From Gaiellaceae bacterium (GTDB taxonomy: Bacteria > Actinomycetota > Thermoleophilia > Gaiellales > Gaiellaceae), in NCBI GenBank assembly GCA_026002995.1, contig BPGK01000001.1, positions 2,481,988 to 2,545,987 on the forward strand: a stretch of 64,000 bases of DNA. Reading direction: 5' to 3'. The position numbers and the translations under genes were made by a program. Of this stretch, positions 45,144 to 54,359 are shown piece after piece. Position 1 is the first letter of the stretch. Every line of letters begins with the position of its first letter. The notes beneath the pieces are model-generated. The model saw nothing but the letters and a program-made list of their open reading frames with translations. It did no database searches and was not told the origin of the DNA.

Positions 45144-47798
45144 ATGTCGACCCCTGCCCCCGAGCCACCGAAGCGCCCTTCGCGGCCCCCAATGACCCTC
45201 GTCTCGAACGGGGACGCGGAACCCTACCGGCGTCTGGCGGAGATCTTCCACGACGTCCTCTCCGAGGAGAGCCTCGACGCCTTGCTCGAGCGGATCGCCG
45301 ACGCGCTCGCCGAGCTCATTCCCTACCAGGATGTGCACATCTACGAGGCGGACGAGACGAAGCGGGAGCTCGTGCCCGTGCTCGCCCGGAGCAAGTGGGC
45401 GGACGAGGTGATGAGCGAGCGGTTCTCGTTCGGCGAGGGGATCACCGGCTGGGCGGTCGAGCACCGCGAGCCGGTGCTCGCCAACCAGGCACACCTCGAC
45501 CCTCGCGTGCGCTTCGTTCCGGGCACGCCCATCGAGCCCGAGGCCCTCATCGCTGTGCCGCTCGTCGCCAGAGGGCGCCTGCGGGGTGCGCTCAACATCT
45601 ATCGCGTCGGGGAGGAGGCGCGATTCAGCGACGAAGAGTTCTTGCTCGCGACGCGGTTCGGCGACGCGGCGGCGCTCGCGATCGACAACGCGCACGTCCG
45701 CGCGCGCCTCGAGCACCAAGCGTCCACCGATGCCCTCACCGGCCTCCTCAACCACCGCGCGTTCCACGACCACCTGCGCTCGGAGATCAGGCGCGCGTCG
45801 GCCGAGCACGACACGGTCGCGCTCATCATGCTCGACATCGACGACTTCAAGAAGGTCAACGACGTGTACGGACACGGCGTCGGCGACCTCGTCCTCCAGC
45901 AGGTCGCGAGCTCGCTGACCGCCACCGTGCGCTCGGGAGACATCGTCTGCCGCCCGGGAGGCGAGGAGTTCGCGGTCATCCTCCCGTCAGGGAACCTCCA
46001 CAGCGCCCTCGCCCTCTCGCGGCGGATCGGGGACGCGCTCGGCGAGCTCGAGGTGGAGGCAGCCGGTCGCCTGACGGTCTCGACCGGAGTCGCGATCTGC
46101 CCCGAGCACGCGGCGAACCCGCGCGAGCTCGTCGCCTGCGCCGAGGCGGCGATGATGACGGCGAAGGCGCGTGGCAACGGGCTCGTCGTCGTGTTCGACG
46201 AGGCGACCCTCGAGCGCCCCTCGACGGAGGGCGTGCCGAGCGACCACGTCCGCTCCATCGCTCACCTGACGATGCTCCAGAGCCTCTCGGGGAAGCTCGC
46301 GCGCCTGAACGACGTGTCCGGGATCGGGCAGACGATCGCCGACGAGCTACGACAGCTCATCGACTACCACAACTGCCGCGTCTTCCTCCGTGAGGGCGAC
46401 GAGCTCGTGCCCATCGCCTTCCGCGGCGAGCTCCTCGGCAACGACGAGCCAGGCGAGAGGATCGACGTGCTCCGCACGCGCGTCGGCCGCGGCATCACCG
46501 GGCGGGTCGCCGAGACGGGCGAGCCGCTCCTCGTCGGCGATGCCGCGAACTGCGAGTTCGGCGTCCTCCTCGAGGGCACGCCGATGATCGAGGAGTCGAT
46601 CCTGGCGGTGCCGCTCGAGTTCGGCTCGCAGGTGATCGGCGTGATCGTCATCTCGCAGCTCGGGCTCGACCAGTTCGACGCCGACGACCTCCGCCTGCTC
46701 CAGGTGCTCGCCGGCCACGCCTCCGTGGCGCTCGAGAACGCGCGGCTCTACGAGGCGCAGCGGCGCGAGGCCGAGAGCGCGAAGGCGCTGCTCGAGCTCG
46801 GACGGGAGCTCGCGCAAGCCGAGAGCATCGACGAGGTCGCCAAGCGGGTCGCCGCAGGGTCGGCCCGCATCCTCGGGAGCGCGCAGACCTCGCTCTGGCT
46901 CGAGGAGACTCCCGGTGGCGACCTCGTGCGCCTCGCCTGCTCCGACGGAAGCGAGCGAGAGCCGCGCATCCCCGGCGAGTACGTCGCCGCGTGGCGCGAA
47001 CGGAGGGAGCCCTACTTCATCGAGCCGTCCGACTACGCCGCGATCGCCGGGCCGCCGCCCGGCACCGAGGGGCGCTTCGCGATCGCGCCGTTCGTCGTCG
47101 AGGGCCGCTGGGGCGTGCTCGCCGCCGCGACCCGGAGCGGCTGTGCCGGCGAGCGCGAGCTCGATCTCCTCGACGGCGTCGCCCAGCAGACGAGGCTCGC
47201 GCTCCAGAACGCCCTCTCGTTCGAGTCCCTCGAGCGGACGTTCCTCGCGACCGTGGAGGCGCTCGCGAACGCGCTCGAGGCGAACGACGAGTCCGTCTCC
47301 TCGCACGCCCGCTGGATCACCGACCTCGCGCTCGAGGTCGGGCTCGAGCTCGGCCTCGAGCACGATGCGCTCAAGCGCCTCGAGCTGGGGGCGCTCTTCC
47401 ACGACATCGGCAAGATCGGGATCCCAGCGGCGATCCTCGGCAAGCCGGGGCCGCTCACCGCCGAGGAGCGCGAGCTCATCGAGCAGCATCCGGTCCTCGG
47501 GGCGCGGATTCTCGCACCCATCGAGCAACTCGCAGACGTGCGCACGATCGTCCGCTGCGCGCACGAGCACTTCGACGGCTCCGGGTACCCGGACGGGCTC
47601 GCCGGAGAGGCGATCCCGCTCGAGGCGCGCATCATCCTCGCCTGCGACGCCTACCACGCGATGACGACAGACCGGCCTTACCGCACGGCGCTCGGTCGCG
47701 AGGTCGCCAGGCGAGAGCTCGCCGAGGGCGCCGGCACGCAGTTCGACCCGCGCGTAATCGAGGCGCTGCTCGCGGTGCTCGAGCGTCGCGGCGCATAG
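45144..47798 (+). CDS. GAF-GGDEF-GAF-GAF-HD-GYP c-di-GMP signalling protein
   Basis: 884 aa cytoplasmic signalling protein with no membrane segment. Order: GAF (about 30-190), diguanylate cyclase GGDEF (about 200-370; active site CRPGGEEFAVILPSG; inhibitory RxxD site RSGD exactly five residues before GGEEF), GAF (about 395-545), a third GAF-like domain (about 545-690), HD-GYP phosphodiesterase (about 700-884; LGALFHDIGKIGIPAAIL; HEHFDGSGYPDGLAGEAIPL). Both synthase and phosphodiesterase residues appear intact, so it may make or break c-di-GMP depending on GAF ligands. ATG at 45144; upstream frame overlaps fahA. Confidence 0.92.
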   Translation: MSTPAPEPPKRPSRPPMTLVSNGDAEPYRRLAEIFHDVLSEESLDALLERIADALAELIPYQDVHIYEADETKRELVPVLARSKWADEVMSERFSFGEGITGWAVEHREPVLANQAHLDPRVRFVPGTPIEPEALIAVPLVARGRLRGALNIYRVGEEARFSDEEFLLATRFGDAAALAIDNAHVRARLEHQASTDALTGLLNHRAFHDHLRSEIRRASAEHDTVALIMLDIDDFKKVNDVYGHGVGDLVLQQVASSLTATVRSGDIVCRPGGEEFAVILPSGNLHSALALSRRIGDALGELEVEAAGRLTVSTGVAICPEHAANPRELVACAEAAMMTAKARGNGLVVVFDEATLERPSTEGVPSDHVRSIAHLTMLQSLSGKLARLNDVSGIGQTIADELRQLIDYHNCRVFLREGDELVPIAFRGELLGNDEPGERIDVLRTRVGRGITGRVAETGEPLLVGDAANCEFGVLLEGTPMIEESILAVPLEFGSQVIGVIVISQLGLDQFDADDLRLLQVLAGHASVALENARLYEAQRREAESAKALLELGRELAQAESIDEVAKRVAAGSARILGSAQTSLWLEETPGGDLVRLACSDGSEREPRIPGEYVAAWRERREPYFIEPSDYAAIAGPPPGTEGRFAIAPFVVEGRWGVLAAATRSGCAGERELDLLDGVAQQTRLALQNALSFESLERTFLATVEALANALEANDESVSSHARWITDLALEVGLELGLEHDALKRLELGALFHDIGKIGIPAAILGKPGPLTAEERELIEQHPVLGARILAPIEQLADVRTIVRCAHEHFDGSGYPDGLAGEAIPLEARIILACDAYHAMTTDRPYRTALGREVARRELAEGAGTQFDPRVIEALLAVLERRGA

Positions 47799-47867
47799 CC
47801 TGTCCCTGTATCCCTCTCCGCGACTCGTGCGTCTACGGAGTGGACATCCGAGACGAAGGAGGACACG

Positions 47868-48089
47868 ATGACGCGGAACATGGGGACGTGGGATCGCCTG
47901 ATTCGGGCGCTCGTGGTGGCACCGCTCGCGGCGATCGCCGCAGTCGCCGTCGGCGCCGGCACGGTGCTCGGGATCGTGCTGCTCGCAGTCGCGGCGATCA
48001 TGCTCGTCACCGCAGCCGTCGGGCACTGCCCGCTCTACCGGCTCGTCGGTCTCAGCACGTGCCCGCTCTCGCGAACCAGGAGCGCGTGA
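47868..48089 (+). CDS. Small DUF2892-type inner membrane protein
   Basis: 73 aa. MTRNMGTWDRLIRALVVAP is the typical start of DUF2892 (YgaP C-terminal-like) proteins, followed by two hydrophobic helices (AAIAAVAVGAGTVLGIVLLA and IMLVTAAVGHCPLYRL) and a CPLYRLVGLSTCP signature. An AAGGAGG ribosome-binding site precedes the ATG. Function of the family is not established (it accompanies rhodanese domains elsewhere). Its TGA overlaps the ECF sigma factor GTG (GTGA). Confidence 0.88.
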   Translation: MTRNMGTWDRLIRALVVAPLAAIAAVAVGAGTVLGIVLLAVAAIMLVTAAVGHCPLYRLVGLSTCPLSRTRSA

Positions 48090-48868
48090 GCCCGAGCGCG
48101 GAGGGGGACGCGCGAGAGCGGCTCGATCTCGCCGCCCTCGCGCCGTCCCTGGCGCCCCGTCTCTACCGCTTCGCACGCTCGCTCACCCGGGATGACGCCT
48201 CAGCCGAAGACCTCGTCCAGGAGACGTTCGCCCGAGCGCTCGAGCGCTCGGCGAGCTACCGCGGTGACGCTCCGCCCGAGGCCTGGCTGCGCCGCATCCT
48301 CCACAACCTCGCCGTCGACCGGATGCGTCGCAGCGAGCGCGAGACGCTCGTGGAGGAGGTCGAAGAGCGCTGGCGCGACGACGCCTACACGGTCGACCCC
48401 GCCGTCGTGGCCGTTCGGACCGAGACCCGCCAGGAGCTCGAGGACGCGCTCGTCCACCTCCCCTTCGACCAGCGGGCCGCGGTCGTGCTCCACGACGTCG
48501 AGGGCTGGACCGTGAAGGAGATCGCCGATGCCGCCGGGATCGGACTGCCGGCGGCGAAGCAGCGCCTGCGGCGCGGACGCATGATGCTCGTGTCCCAGCT
48601 CGCCCGGGGCGCAGAGCGGCGCGAGGCGCTCGCGGGCGTCCCGCTGCGGTGCTGGGACGCTCGCCGTCTCGTCTCCGACTACCTCGACGGCGAGCTCCCC
48701 GCCGACGCGCGTACCGCGCTCGAGCGCCACCTGGAGGCGTGCCCGACCTGCCCTCCCCTCTACACCTCGCTCGTCGGCGTACGCGAAGCGCTCGGCGCGC
48801 TTCGCGACCCCGACAGCGTCGTCCCTCCCGACCTCGCCGCGCGCATCGCGGAGCGCCTGCCCCGCTAG
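48086..48868 (+). CDS. ECF sigma factor fused to a C-terminal zinc anti-sigma-like domain
   Basis: 260 aa. Region 2: PRLYRFARSLTRDDASAEDL then VQETFARALERSASYRG; region 4: LPFDQRAAVVLHDVEGWTVK then EIADAAGIGLPAAKQRLRRG. After about residue 180 the chain continues into CWDARRLVSDYLDGELPADA ... ERHLEACPTC, the H-x3-C-x2-C zinc motif of ZAS/zf-HC2 anti-sigma factors. Normally the anti-sigma is a separate protein; here it appears to be one polypeptide, which suggests intramolecular, possibly redox-responsive control. GTG start overlaps the small membrane gene. Confidence 0.9.
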   Translation: MSPSAEGDARERLDLAALAPSLAPRLYRFARSLTRDDASAEDLVQETFARALERSASYRGDAPPEAWLRRILHNLAVDRMRRSERETLVEEVEERWRDDAYTVDPAVVAVRTETRQELEDALVHLPFDQRAAVVLHDVEGWTVKEIADAAGIGLPAAKQRLRRGRMMLVSQLARGAERREALAGVPLRCWDARRLVSDYLDGELPADARTALERHLEACPTCPPLYTSLVGVREALGALRDPDSVVPPDLAARIAERLPR

Positions 48869-49635
48869 GCGCCCGCTGCCTCGGCGCTTCGGAGCCCGCG
48901 GAACGACCAGAGCCAGAAGAGGCAGCCGAAAGCGAGCGCGAGCGCGAACGCACCGAGGACGTGCGGCGCGTCGCCTGCGACGAAGCCGCGCCCGGTCTCG
49001 AGCAGGTACGTGATCGGATTGACGGAAGCGACCGTGCGAAGCCAGCCCTCGAGGAGGCTGAGCGGCACGTAGACCGGCGCGAAGAAGAGGACGAGGAAGA
49101 CGGGCATCTGCATGAGGGGCGCCGCCTGAATCGTCCGGAACCGCATCGCGATCCCCGCAGCCCAGAAGTAGCCGCAGAAGTTCACGAGCATCGCCAGCGT
49201 ATAGAGGCCGACGACGTCGACGGCGCCTCCCCCGACCTCCATCCCGACGAGGAGCGCGACCACGGTCAGGAGCGCTGCGGTGATCGCCCAGCGACCGAGC
49301 GCCGCGAGCGCGTAGCCGAGGACGATGCCGCTGCGGTGTGGCGCGGCCAGGAGCAGGCGCTTCGCGAACCCGCCCTCGAAGTCGCGGGCGACCCCGAAGC
49401 CCGTGAACACCCCGCCGAAGGCGGCCGCCTGGAGGAGCACGAAGACGAACTGGAAGGCCGTGTACCCGGGCGGGAAGTCGAACCCGGGAACCTTCGACAC
49501 CTGCGAGAGCCCACCCGCGAAGGCGGTGAAGAAGAAGAGGGGGAAGAGCATGGTCGGAAGCAGGATCTGGGGGTTCGTGAGCGCGTTCTTGAGCGTGCGC
49601 CAGGCGACGCCGGAGACGACGTTCCACCTCCTCAT
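48865..49635 (-). CDS. ABC-2 exporter permease (DrrB-like), distal
   Basis: 256 aa, six hydrophobic segments, N-terminus MRRWNVVSGVAWRTLKNALT. VARDFEGGFAKRLLLAAPHR is the cytoplasmic loop seen in drug-type ABC-2 permeases, and ASVNPITYLLETGRGFVAGD the conserved loop near TM6. ATG start overlaps the stop of the next upstream gene by 4 nt. The TAG overlaps the convergent ECF sigma gene's TAG by 3 nt. Probably forms a heterodimer with the neighbouring permease. Confidence 0.9.
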   Translation of the reverse strand: MRRWNVVSGVAWRTLKNALTNPQILLPTMLFPLFFFTAFAGGLSQVSKVPGFDFPPGYTAFQFVFVLLQAAAFGGVFTGFGVARDFEGGFAKRLLLAAPHRSGIVLGYALAALGRWAITAALLTVVALLVGMEVGGGAVDVVGLYTLAMLVNFCGYFWAAGIAMRFRTIQAAPLMQMPVFLVLFFAPVYVPLSLLEGWLRTVASVNPITYLLETGRGFVAGDAPHVLGAFALALAFGCLFWLWSFRGLRSAEAAGA

Positions 49636-50405
49636 GTTCGAGTCAACCTCGTGCGCATGGCCCGCGCCGCGAGCGCGAAGGCGGCGACGCCGATGGCCGT
49701 GACGAACCCGAAGCCGAGCCCGAGGGCCTGCCAGTCCCAGCCGGTGATGATCAAGCTGCGGACGGCCTCGATCATGTACGAGACGGGGTTCAGGGTGGCC
49801 GCGATGCGGAACCAGTCGACGCCGATGAGGTTCCGCGGCGCGTTCATCGAGGAGATGAAGAGGAAGACGAAGAAGACGGGGAAGAACGCCTGGATCGCCT
49901 CCCCCGACCCCGTGCGGAACGCGAGCCAGGCACCGACCGCGCCGAACGCGAGCGCGATGATCACGCCGAAGAGGAGGAGCACGAGGATCCCCGGCACGCC
50001 CGACTCGAACCGGACGCCGACCACGAGCCCGACCGTGAGGTAGAAGACGGCCTGCACGGTCCCGAGCACGACCACGCCCCCGAGCTGCCCGAGCAGGAGC
50101 GGCCAGTCGCGGAGCGAGGTCAGCGAGAGGCGGTTCAGGAAGCCGGTCTGGATGTCCCGCGCGAGGTCGGTGCCCGCGTTCATGGTCGAGAAGAGCGCAC
50201 CTTGGATGAACGGCACCGCGAGCGCGAACGCGAGGAAGGAGGTGGTCGGGAAGCCCGGTAGCTCGGTCGACGCCCGCAAGCCGCCCGCGTTCACGGCGAG
50301 GAGCGCGACGGGGAAGACGAGCGGCGGGATGATGCTCGCAGGCTGGCGGGCGGTCCTCGTGACGGAGCGGCGGACGATCGCGCCGATCTGCGCCCACGCG
50401 CTCAT
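49632..50405 (-). CDS. ABC-2 exporter permease (DrrB-like), proximal
   Basis: 257 aa with about six hydrophobic segments. AIVRRSVTRTARQPASIIPP, LARDIQTGFLNRLSLTSLRD and ATLNPVSYMIEAVRSLIITG are the expected ABC-2 permease loops. Overlaps the ATPase start side (ATGA) and the distal permease. Two paralogous permeases with one ATPase suggest a heterodimeric membrane unit, as in daunorubicin-type exporters, but the substrate is unknown. Confidence 0.9.
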   Translation of the reverse strand: MSAWAQIGAIVRRSVTRTARQPASIIPPLVFPVALLAVNAGGLRASTELPGFPTTSFLAFALAVPFIQGALFSTMNAGTDLARDIQTGFLNRLSLTSLRDWPLLLGQLGGVVVLGTVQAVFYLTVGLVVGVRFESGVPGILVLLLFGVIIALAFGAVGAWLAFRTGSGEAIQAFFPVFFVFLFISSMNAPRNLIGVDWFRIAATLNPVSYMIEAVRSLIITGWDWQALGLGFGFVTAIGVAAFALAARAMRTRLTRT

Positions 50406-51385
50406 ACGCCGCCCCGACCGGGCTCGACCTCGGCCTCCTCGGCTGCGCCCTCGAGCGTGCGGCCCGTCTTGGCGAGGAAGACGTCGTCGAGCGTCGGGGC
50501 GCGCAGCTCGAGGTCGAGGAGCGTCAGGCCCTCGGCGTCGAGCGCACGCACGATGTCGGCCAACCCGACCCCCTCACGGAGTCGCACGGCCACGTCGCGC
50601 GTCGAGCCCAACGGCTCACCGAAGCGGCCGAGCACCCGTGCGATGGCCTCCCGGTCGCGCTCGTCGCACGGGATCGCGTGCACGCTCGGGCGGCCGATCT
50701 CGTCCTTCAGCGCCGCCGGCGACCCCTCCGCGACGATCCTTCCGTGGTCGATGATCCCGACCCGGTCGGCGAGGACGTCGGCCTCCTCGAGGTACTGGGT
50801 CGTGAGGAAGACGGTGACGCCGTCCTCGCGGCGCAGTCGCGCGACCTCCTCCCAGAGGGCGGTGCGGCTCTGCGGGTCGAGGCCCGTGGTTGGCTCGTCG
50901 AGGAAGAGGATGCGCGGCCGATGCACGAGCGCGAGGGCGAGATCGAGCCGGCGTTTCATCCCGCCGGAGTAGCCCTGCACCTTGCGATCCGCAGCGTCGG
51001 CGAGACCGACGCGCTCGAGCAGCTCGTCGGCCCGCGCCCGGCGCTCCGACTTCGGAACGCTCTGGAGTGTCGCCTGCAGCCGCAGGTGGTCGCGCGCAGT
51101 GAGCAGCGGATCGAGCGCCGCCTCCTGGAGCGCGACGCCGATGATCGAGCGCACCTTCGGCCCCTCCTTCACCACGTCGAAGCCCCCGACACGTGCCGTT
51201 CCGGCAGTCGGAGGAAGGAGCGTGGTGAGGACGTGGACGGTCGTCGACTTTCCCGCTCCATTCGGACCCAAGAAGCCGTAGATCTCCCCGGGGGCGACGG
51301 AGAGGTCGATCCCATCCACCGCCCGGGGGCCCTTGCGGTACTCGCGGACGAGCCCGACGACCTCGATCCCGTTTGCGGCGCTCAC
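50402..51385 (-). CDS. ABC exporter ATP-binding protein (DrrA-like)
   Basis: 327 aa ATPase. Walker A GFLGPNGAGKSTTVHVL, Q-loop GVALQEAALDPLLTARDH, signature YSGGMKRRLDLALALVHRP, Walker B ILFLDEPTTGLDP, switch LTTQYLEEADVLADRVGIID. The C-terminal LRAPTLDDVFLAKTGRTLEG is the DrrA-type extension. First gene of a three-gene overlapping operon. No resistance or biosynthesis genes are adjacent. Confidence 0.92.
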   Translation of the reverse strand: MSAANGIEVVGLVREYRKGPRAVDGIDLSVAPGEIYGFLGPNGAGKSTTVHVLTTLLPPTAGTARVGGFDVVKEGPKVRSIIGVALQEAALDPLLTARDHLRLQATLQSVPKSERRARADELLERVGLADAADRKVQGYSGGMKRRLDLALALVHRPRILFLDEPTTGLDPQSRTALWEEVARLRREDGVTVFLTTQYLEEADVLADRVGIIDHGRIVAEGSPAALKDEIGRPSVHAIPCDERDREAIARVLGRFGEPLGSTRDVAVRLREGVGLADIVRALDAEGLTLLDLELRAPTLDDVFLAKTGRTLEGAAEEAEVEPGRGGV

Positions 51386-51426
51386 CGTCGCACACTAACG
51401 ACCCGGACGTGCGCGCCGCGGCTCGA

Positions 51427-51729
51427 TCAGAGCGGCTCGAGGGGAAGCCTCGCCGCGACGACCGGCTTGCCGTCGCGGCGGTACGCAACATCGACCGAGT
51501 CGTCCTGGCGGTACGTGCCCGCGACACCAACGAAGATCGAGAGCCAGCGCCAGAAGCCGAGCCTGCCCTCCGTGCGCAGCTCGCGGTCGAAGACGAGCGT
51601 GCGGCCCTGCACCCGGTAGTCGCGGCCCTCCTCTTGACGGACACCGTTGACGAACACCTCGAACGGCCTCGTGACGTCGTCGGGCAGGCGGACGCGGGTT
51701 CTGCGAGACGCCCCGTCGGACACGCTCAT
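51427..51729 (-). CDS. Small hypothetical protein next to the cytochrome oxidase genes
   Basis: 100 aa, beginning MSVSDGASRRTRVRLPDDVT. PFEVFVNGVRQEEGRDYRVQ and FDRELRTEGRLGFWRWLSIF look like a small beta-strand domain with one amphipathic or short hydrophobic piece (WRWLSIFVGVAG), then DSVDVAYRRDGKPVVAARLP. No family recognised. The ATG at 51729 is 13 nt from the divergent coxB GTG, so the two share a promoter region. Confidence 0.65.
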   Translation of the reverse strand: MSVSDGASRRTRVRLPDDVTRPFEVFVNGVRQEEGRDYRVQGRTLVFDRELRTEGRLGFWRWLSIFVGVAGTYRQDDSVDVAYRRDGKPVVAARLPLEPL

Positions 51730-51742
51730 AGAATGGCAGCCG

Positions 51743-52717
51743 GTGCGCGCGCTCCTCTCCCTTGCCGGTCTCGTCTCGCTCGTCCTCGTCGCCGCACCCG
51801 CGGCGCTCGCGCAGGGGAGCTTCGCACCCGTCGAGCCGGCGTCCCCGAACGCCGAGGGCATCCGCTCGAGCTACCTCTTCGTCTCCATCTTCATCCTCGC
51901 GATCTTCGTCCTCGTCGAGGGGGCCCTGATCGCGTTCATCCTCAAGTACCGCCGCCGGCGCCGCGCGCGCTTCGCGGACGGCGCGCAGATCCACGGACAG
52001 ACCCGGCTCGAGATCCTGTGGACGACGCTCCCGGTCGTCGTGCTGTTCCTCATCGCCGCCTTCGTCTTCATCGAGCTGCCCGGGATCAAGAACGTCCCCG
52101 AGGCGGGAGCGAGCGGCGAGCTCGAGATCCGGGTCACCGGCCGGCAGTACTACTGGCAGTACGAGTACCCGAACGGCGTCATCGCGATCGATCGGATGCG
52201 GGCGCCCGTTGGCGTGCCCGTCCGCCTCACGGTGAGCGCGCCAGATAGCGATGTCATCCACTCCTGGTGGATCCCGGCGCTGGGCGGGAAGATCGACGCG
52301 ATCCCCGGGCGCGTGAACGAGACGTGGTTCGAGGCCGACCGGACTGGCGTCTTCGAGGGACAGTGCGCCGAACTCTGCGGCGTCGGGCACGCGTTCATGA
52401 CCGCCTCGGTGGAGGTCCTCCCGGAGGCCGAGTTCGCCGCCTGGCTCGAGGAGCGGAGGCAGGCGCAGACGACCGGCGACGTCGCGCTCGGTGAGGAGAC
52501 GTGGGAGGGCGTGTGCGCGAAGTGCCACGGCCTCGCCGGCCAAGGCGCTCTCTACCGCGCCGTCGCCGGCTCAGCGGTCTTGCGCGATCCCCAGGCCGTG
52601 GAGACGCTCGTCCGGAACGGCCGCCGCACGATGCCGGCCGTGGGCGCCGGCTGGACCGCGGAGCAGATCGACGCCTTGAACGCCTACCTGAAAGAGAGCC
52701 CGCCCGGTGGCAGTTAG
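51743..52717 (+). CDS. coxB: Cytochrome c oxidase subunit II fused to cytochrome c
   Basis: 324 aa membrane-anchored electron-entry subunit. Signal-like N-terminus, two membrane helices (YLFVSIFILAIFVLVEGALI; TTLPVVVLFLIAAFVFIELP), then the CuA cupredoxin domain with FEGQCAELCGVGHAFMTASV (C-x3-C-x3-H-x2-M). After about residue 245 a class I c-type heme site CAKCHG and a later Met (RRTMPAVG) make a covalently attached cytochrome c, the caa3 type. The GTG start is inferred; no ATG in frame. Upstream of coxA with an 11-nt overlap. Confidence 0.93.
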   Translation: MRALLSLAGLVSLVLVAAPAALAQGSFAPVEPASPNAEGIRSSYLFVSIFILAIFVLVEGALIAFILKYRRRRRARFADGAQIHGQTRLEILWTTLPVVVLFLIAAFVFIELPGIKNVPEAGASGELEIRVTGRQYYWQYEYPNGVIAIDRMRAPVGVPVRLTVSAPDSDVIHSWWIPALGGKIDAIPGRVNETWFEADRTGVFEGQCAELCGVGHAFMTASVEVLPEAEFAAWLEERRQAQTTGDVALGEETWEGVCAKCHGLAGQGALYRAVAGSAVLRDPQAVETLVRNGRRTMPAVGAGWTAEQIDALNAYLKESPPGGS

Positions 52718-54359
52718 GACCGAGCCACATCCCGCCTACCAGGGGAAGGTCGTGAGCTGGCTCACGACGACCGACCACAAGCGGATCGGGATCCTCTACA
52801 TCTGCACGTCGCTCCTCTTCTTCGTCCTCGCCGGGCTGATGGGGCTCGTGATCCGCCTCCAGCTCATGCAGGCGAACGGAGACGTCGTCGACCCGCAGCG
52901 CTACAACGAGCTCGTCACCATCCACGGAACGTCGATGGTGTTCCTCGTCGGCGTGCCGATCCTCGCCGGCTTCGGCAACTACCTCGTACCGCTCATGATC
53001 GGCGCCCACGACATGGCGTTCCCGCGCCTGAACGCGCTCTCCTACTGGCTCTTCGCGTTCGGCGGCGCGGTCTTGATGCTCTCCTTCTTCGCGCAGGGCG
53101 GCGCGGCGCAGGCGGGCTGGACGTCGTACCCGCCGCTCGCCGAGCAGACGGCCGGGCACGGCCAGGATCTCTGGATCCTGTCGCTGCACATCCTGACGGC
53201 GTCGTCCATCGCGGGCGCGATCAACTTCCTCGTGACCATCCACAACCTGCGCGCGCGGGGCATGACGTGGACACGTATGCCGCTCTTCGTCTGGTCGATC
53301 TACGTCTACGCCTGGCTCCTGCTGGCCGTGCTCCCGGTGCTCTCGGCGGCAATCACGATGATCCTCCTCGACCGTGGGCTCGAGCTCGGCGGGTGGGAGA
53401 TCCAGACGAGCTTCTTCGACCCGGCGGAGGGCGGGAACGCCGTGCTCTACCAGCACGCGTTCTGGTTCTTCGGGCACCCCGAGGTCTACATCATCGTCCT
53501 CCCTGCGTTCGGGATCATCTCCGAGGTCCTCCCCGTCTTCGCGCGCAAGCCGATCTTCGGCTACAAGGCGATCGCGTTCTCGACCGTCGCGATCGGGTTC
53601 TTCTCGATGCTCGTGTGGGCGCACCACATGTTCACCGTCGGGCTCCCGATCTCGCTCCAGGCCTACTTCATGATCGCGTCGATGGTGATCGCGGTCCCAA
53701 CCGGAATGAAGATCTTCAACTGGCTCGCGACGCTCTGGCGCGGAAACCTCGCCTTCGACTCGGCCATGCTCTTCGCGCTCGGGTTCCTCTCGATCTTCGT
53801 CGTCGGCGGCCTCACCGGCATCTACCTCGCGGCCTTCCCCATCGACTGGCAGCTCCACGACTCGTACTTCGTGGTCGCCCACTTCCACTACACGCTGTTC
53901 GGCGGCGTCGTGTTCGCGATCTTCGCCGGGCTCCACTACTGGTGGCCGAAGATGTTCGGCCGCATGCTCGACGAGCGGCTCGGGAAGCTCTCGTTCTGGC
54001 TCCTCTTCGTGGGCTTCAACCTCACCTTCTTCCCGCAGCACCTCCTCGGGCTCGAAGGGATGCCGCGCCGGATCGCGACGTATGCGAACGAGAGCTGGGA
54101 GGGCTACAACACGCTCTCCACCGTCGGCTCGTGGGTGATGGGGGTCGCAATCCTCGCGTTCGTCGTCAACGTGCTCGTATCGCGGAACGGGCCGAGAGTC
54201 GGAAACGACCCCTGGCGCGCGTACACGCTCGAGTGGTACACGACCTCTCCACCGCCGCCGCACAACTTCGACGACGTCCCGTACGTCACGAGCCCGCGCC
54301 CGCTCTACGACCTCCGGCGGAGGCTGCGCGAGCGCGAAGGAGCGCGCGGTGCCGCCTGA
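52707..54359 (+). CDS. coxA: Cytochrome c oxidase subunit I
   Basis: 550 aa, about 12 membrane helices; the heme a/a3-CuB catalytic subunit of an aa3-type oxidase. Heme a ligand His in LVTIHGTSMVFLVG, the His-Tyr crosslink in FWFFGHPEVYIIVLPAFGII, CuB His pair in LVWAHHMFTVGL, and heme ligands in YFVVAHFHYTLFGGVVF. SWLTTTDHKRIGILY is the standard N-terminus. Start GTG lies inside the coxB stop region (11 nt overlap). Confidence 0.96.
   Translation: MAVRTEPHPAYQGKVVSWLTTTDHKRIGILYICTSLLFFVLAGLMGLVIRLQLMQANGDVVDPQRYNELVTIHGTSMVFLVGVPILAGFGNYLVPLMIGAHDMAFPRLNALSYWLFAFGGAVLMLSFFAQGGAAQAGWTSYPPLAEQTAGHGQDLWILSLHILTASSIAGAINFLVTIHNLRARGMTWTRMPLFVWSIYVYAWLLLAVLPVLSAAITMILLDRGLELGGWEIQTSFFDPAEGGNAVLYQHAFWFFGHPEVYIIVLPAFGIISEVLPVFARKPIFGYKAIAFSTVAIGFFSMLVWAHHMFTVGLPISLQAYFMIASMVIAVPTGMKIFNWLATLWRGNLAFDSAMLFALGFLSIFVVGGLTGIYLAAFPIDWQLHDSYFVVAHFHYTLFGGVVFAIFAGLHYWWPKMFGRMLDERLGKLSFWLLFVGFNLTFFPQHLLGLEGMPRRIATYANESWEGYNTLSTVGSWVMGVAILAFVVNVLVSRNGPRVGNDPWRAYTLEWYTTSPPPPHNFDDVPYVTSPRPLYDLRRRLREREGARGAA

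Noticed and set aside
48100-48200. Separate anti-sigma gene for the ECF sigma factor
   Set aside because: The genes next to it are a small membrane protein and ABC permeases; the only anti-sigma-like motif is inside the sigma protein itself.
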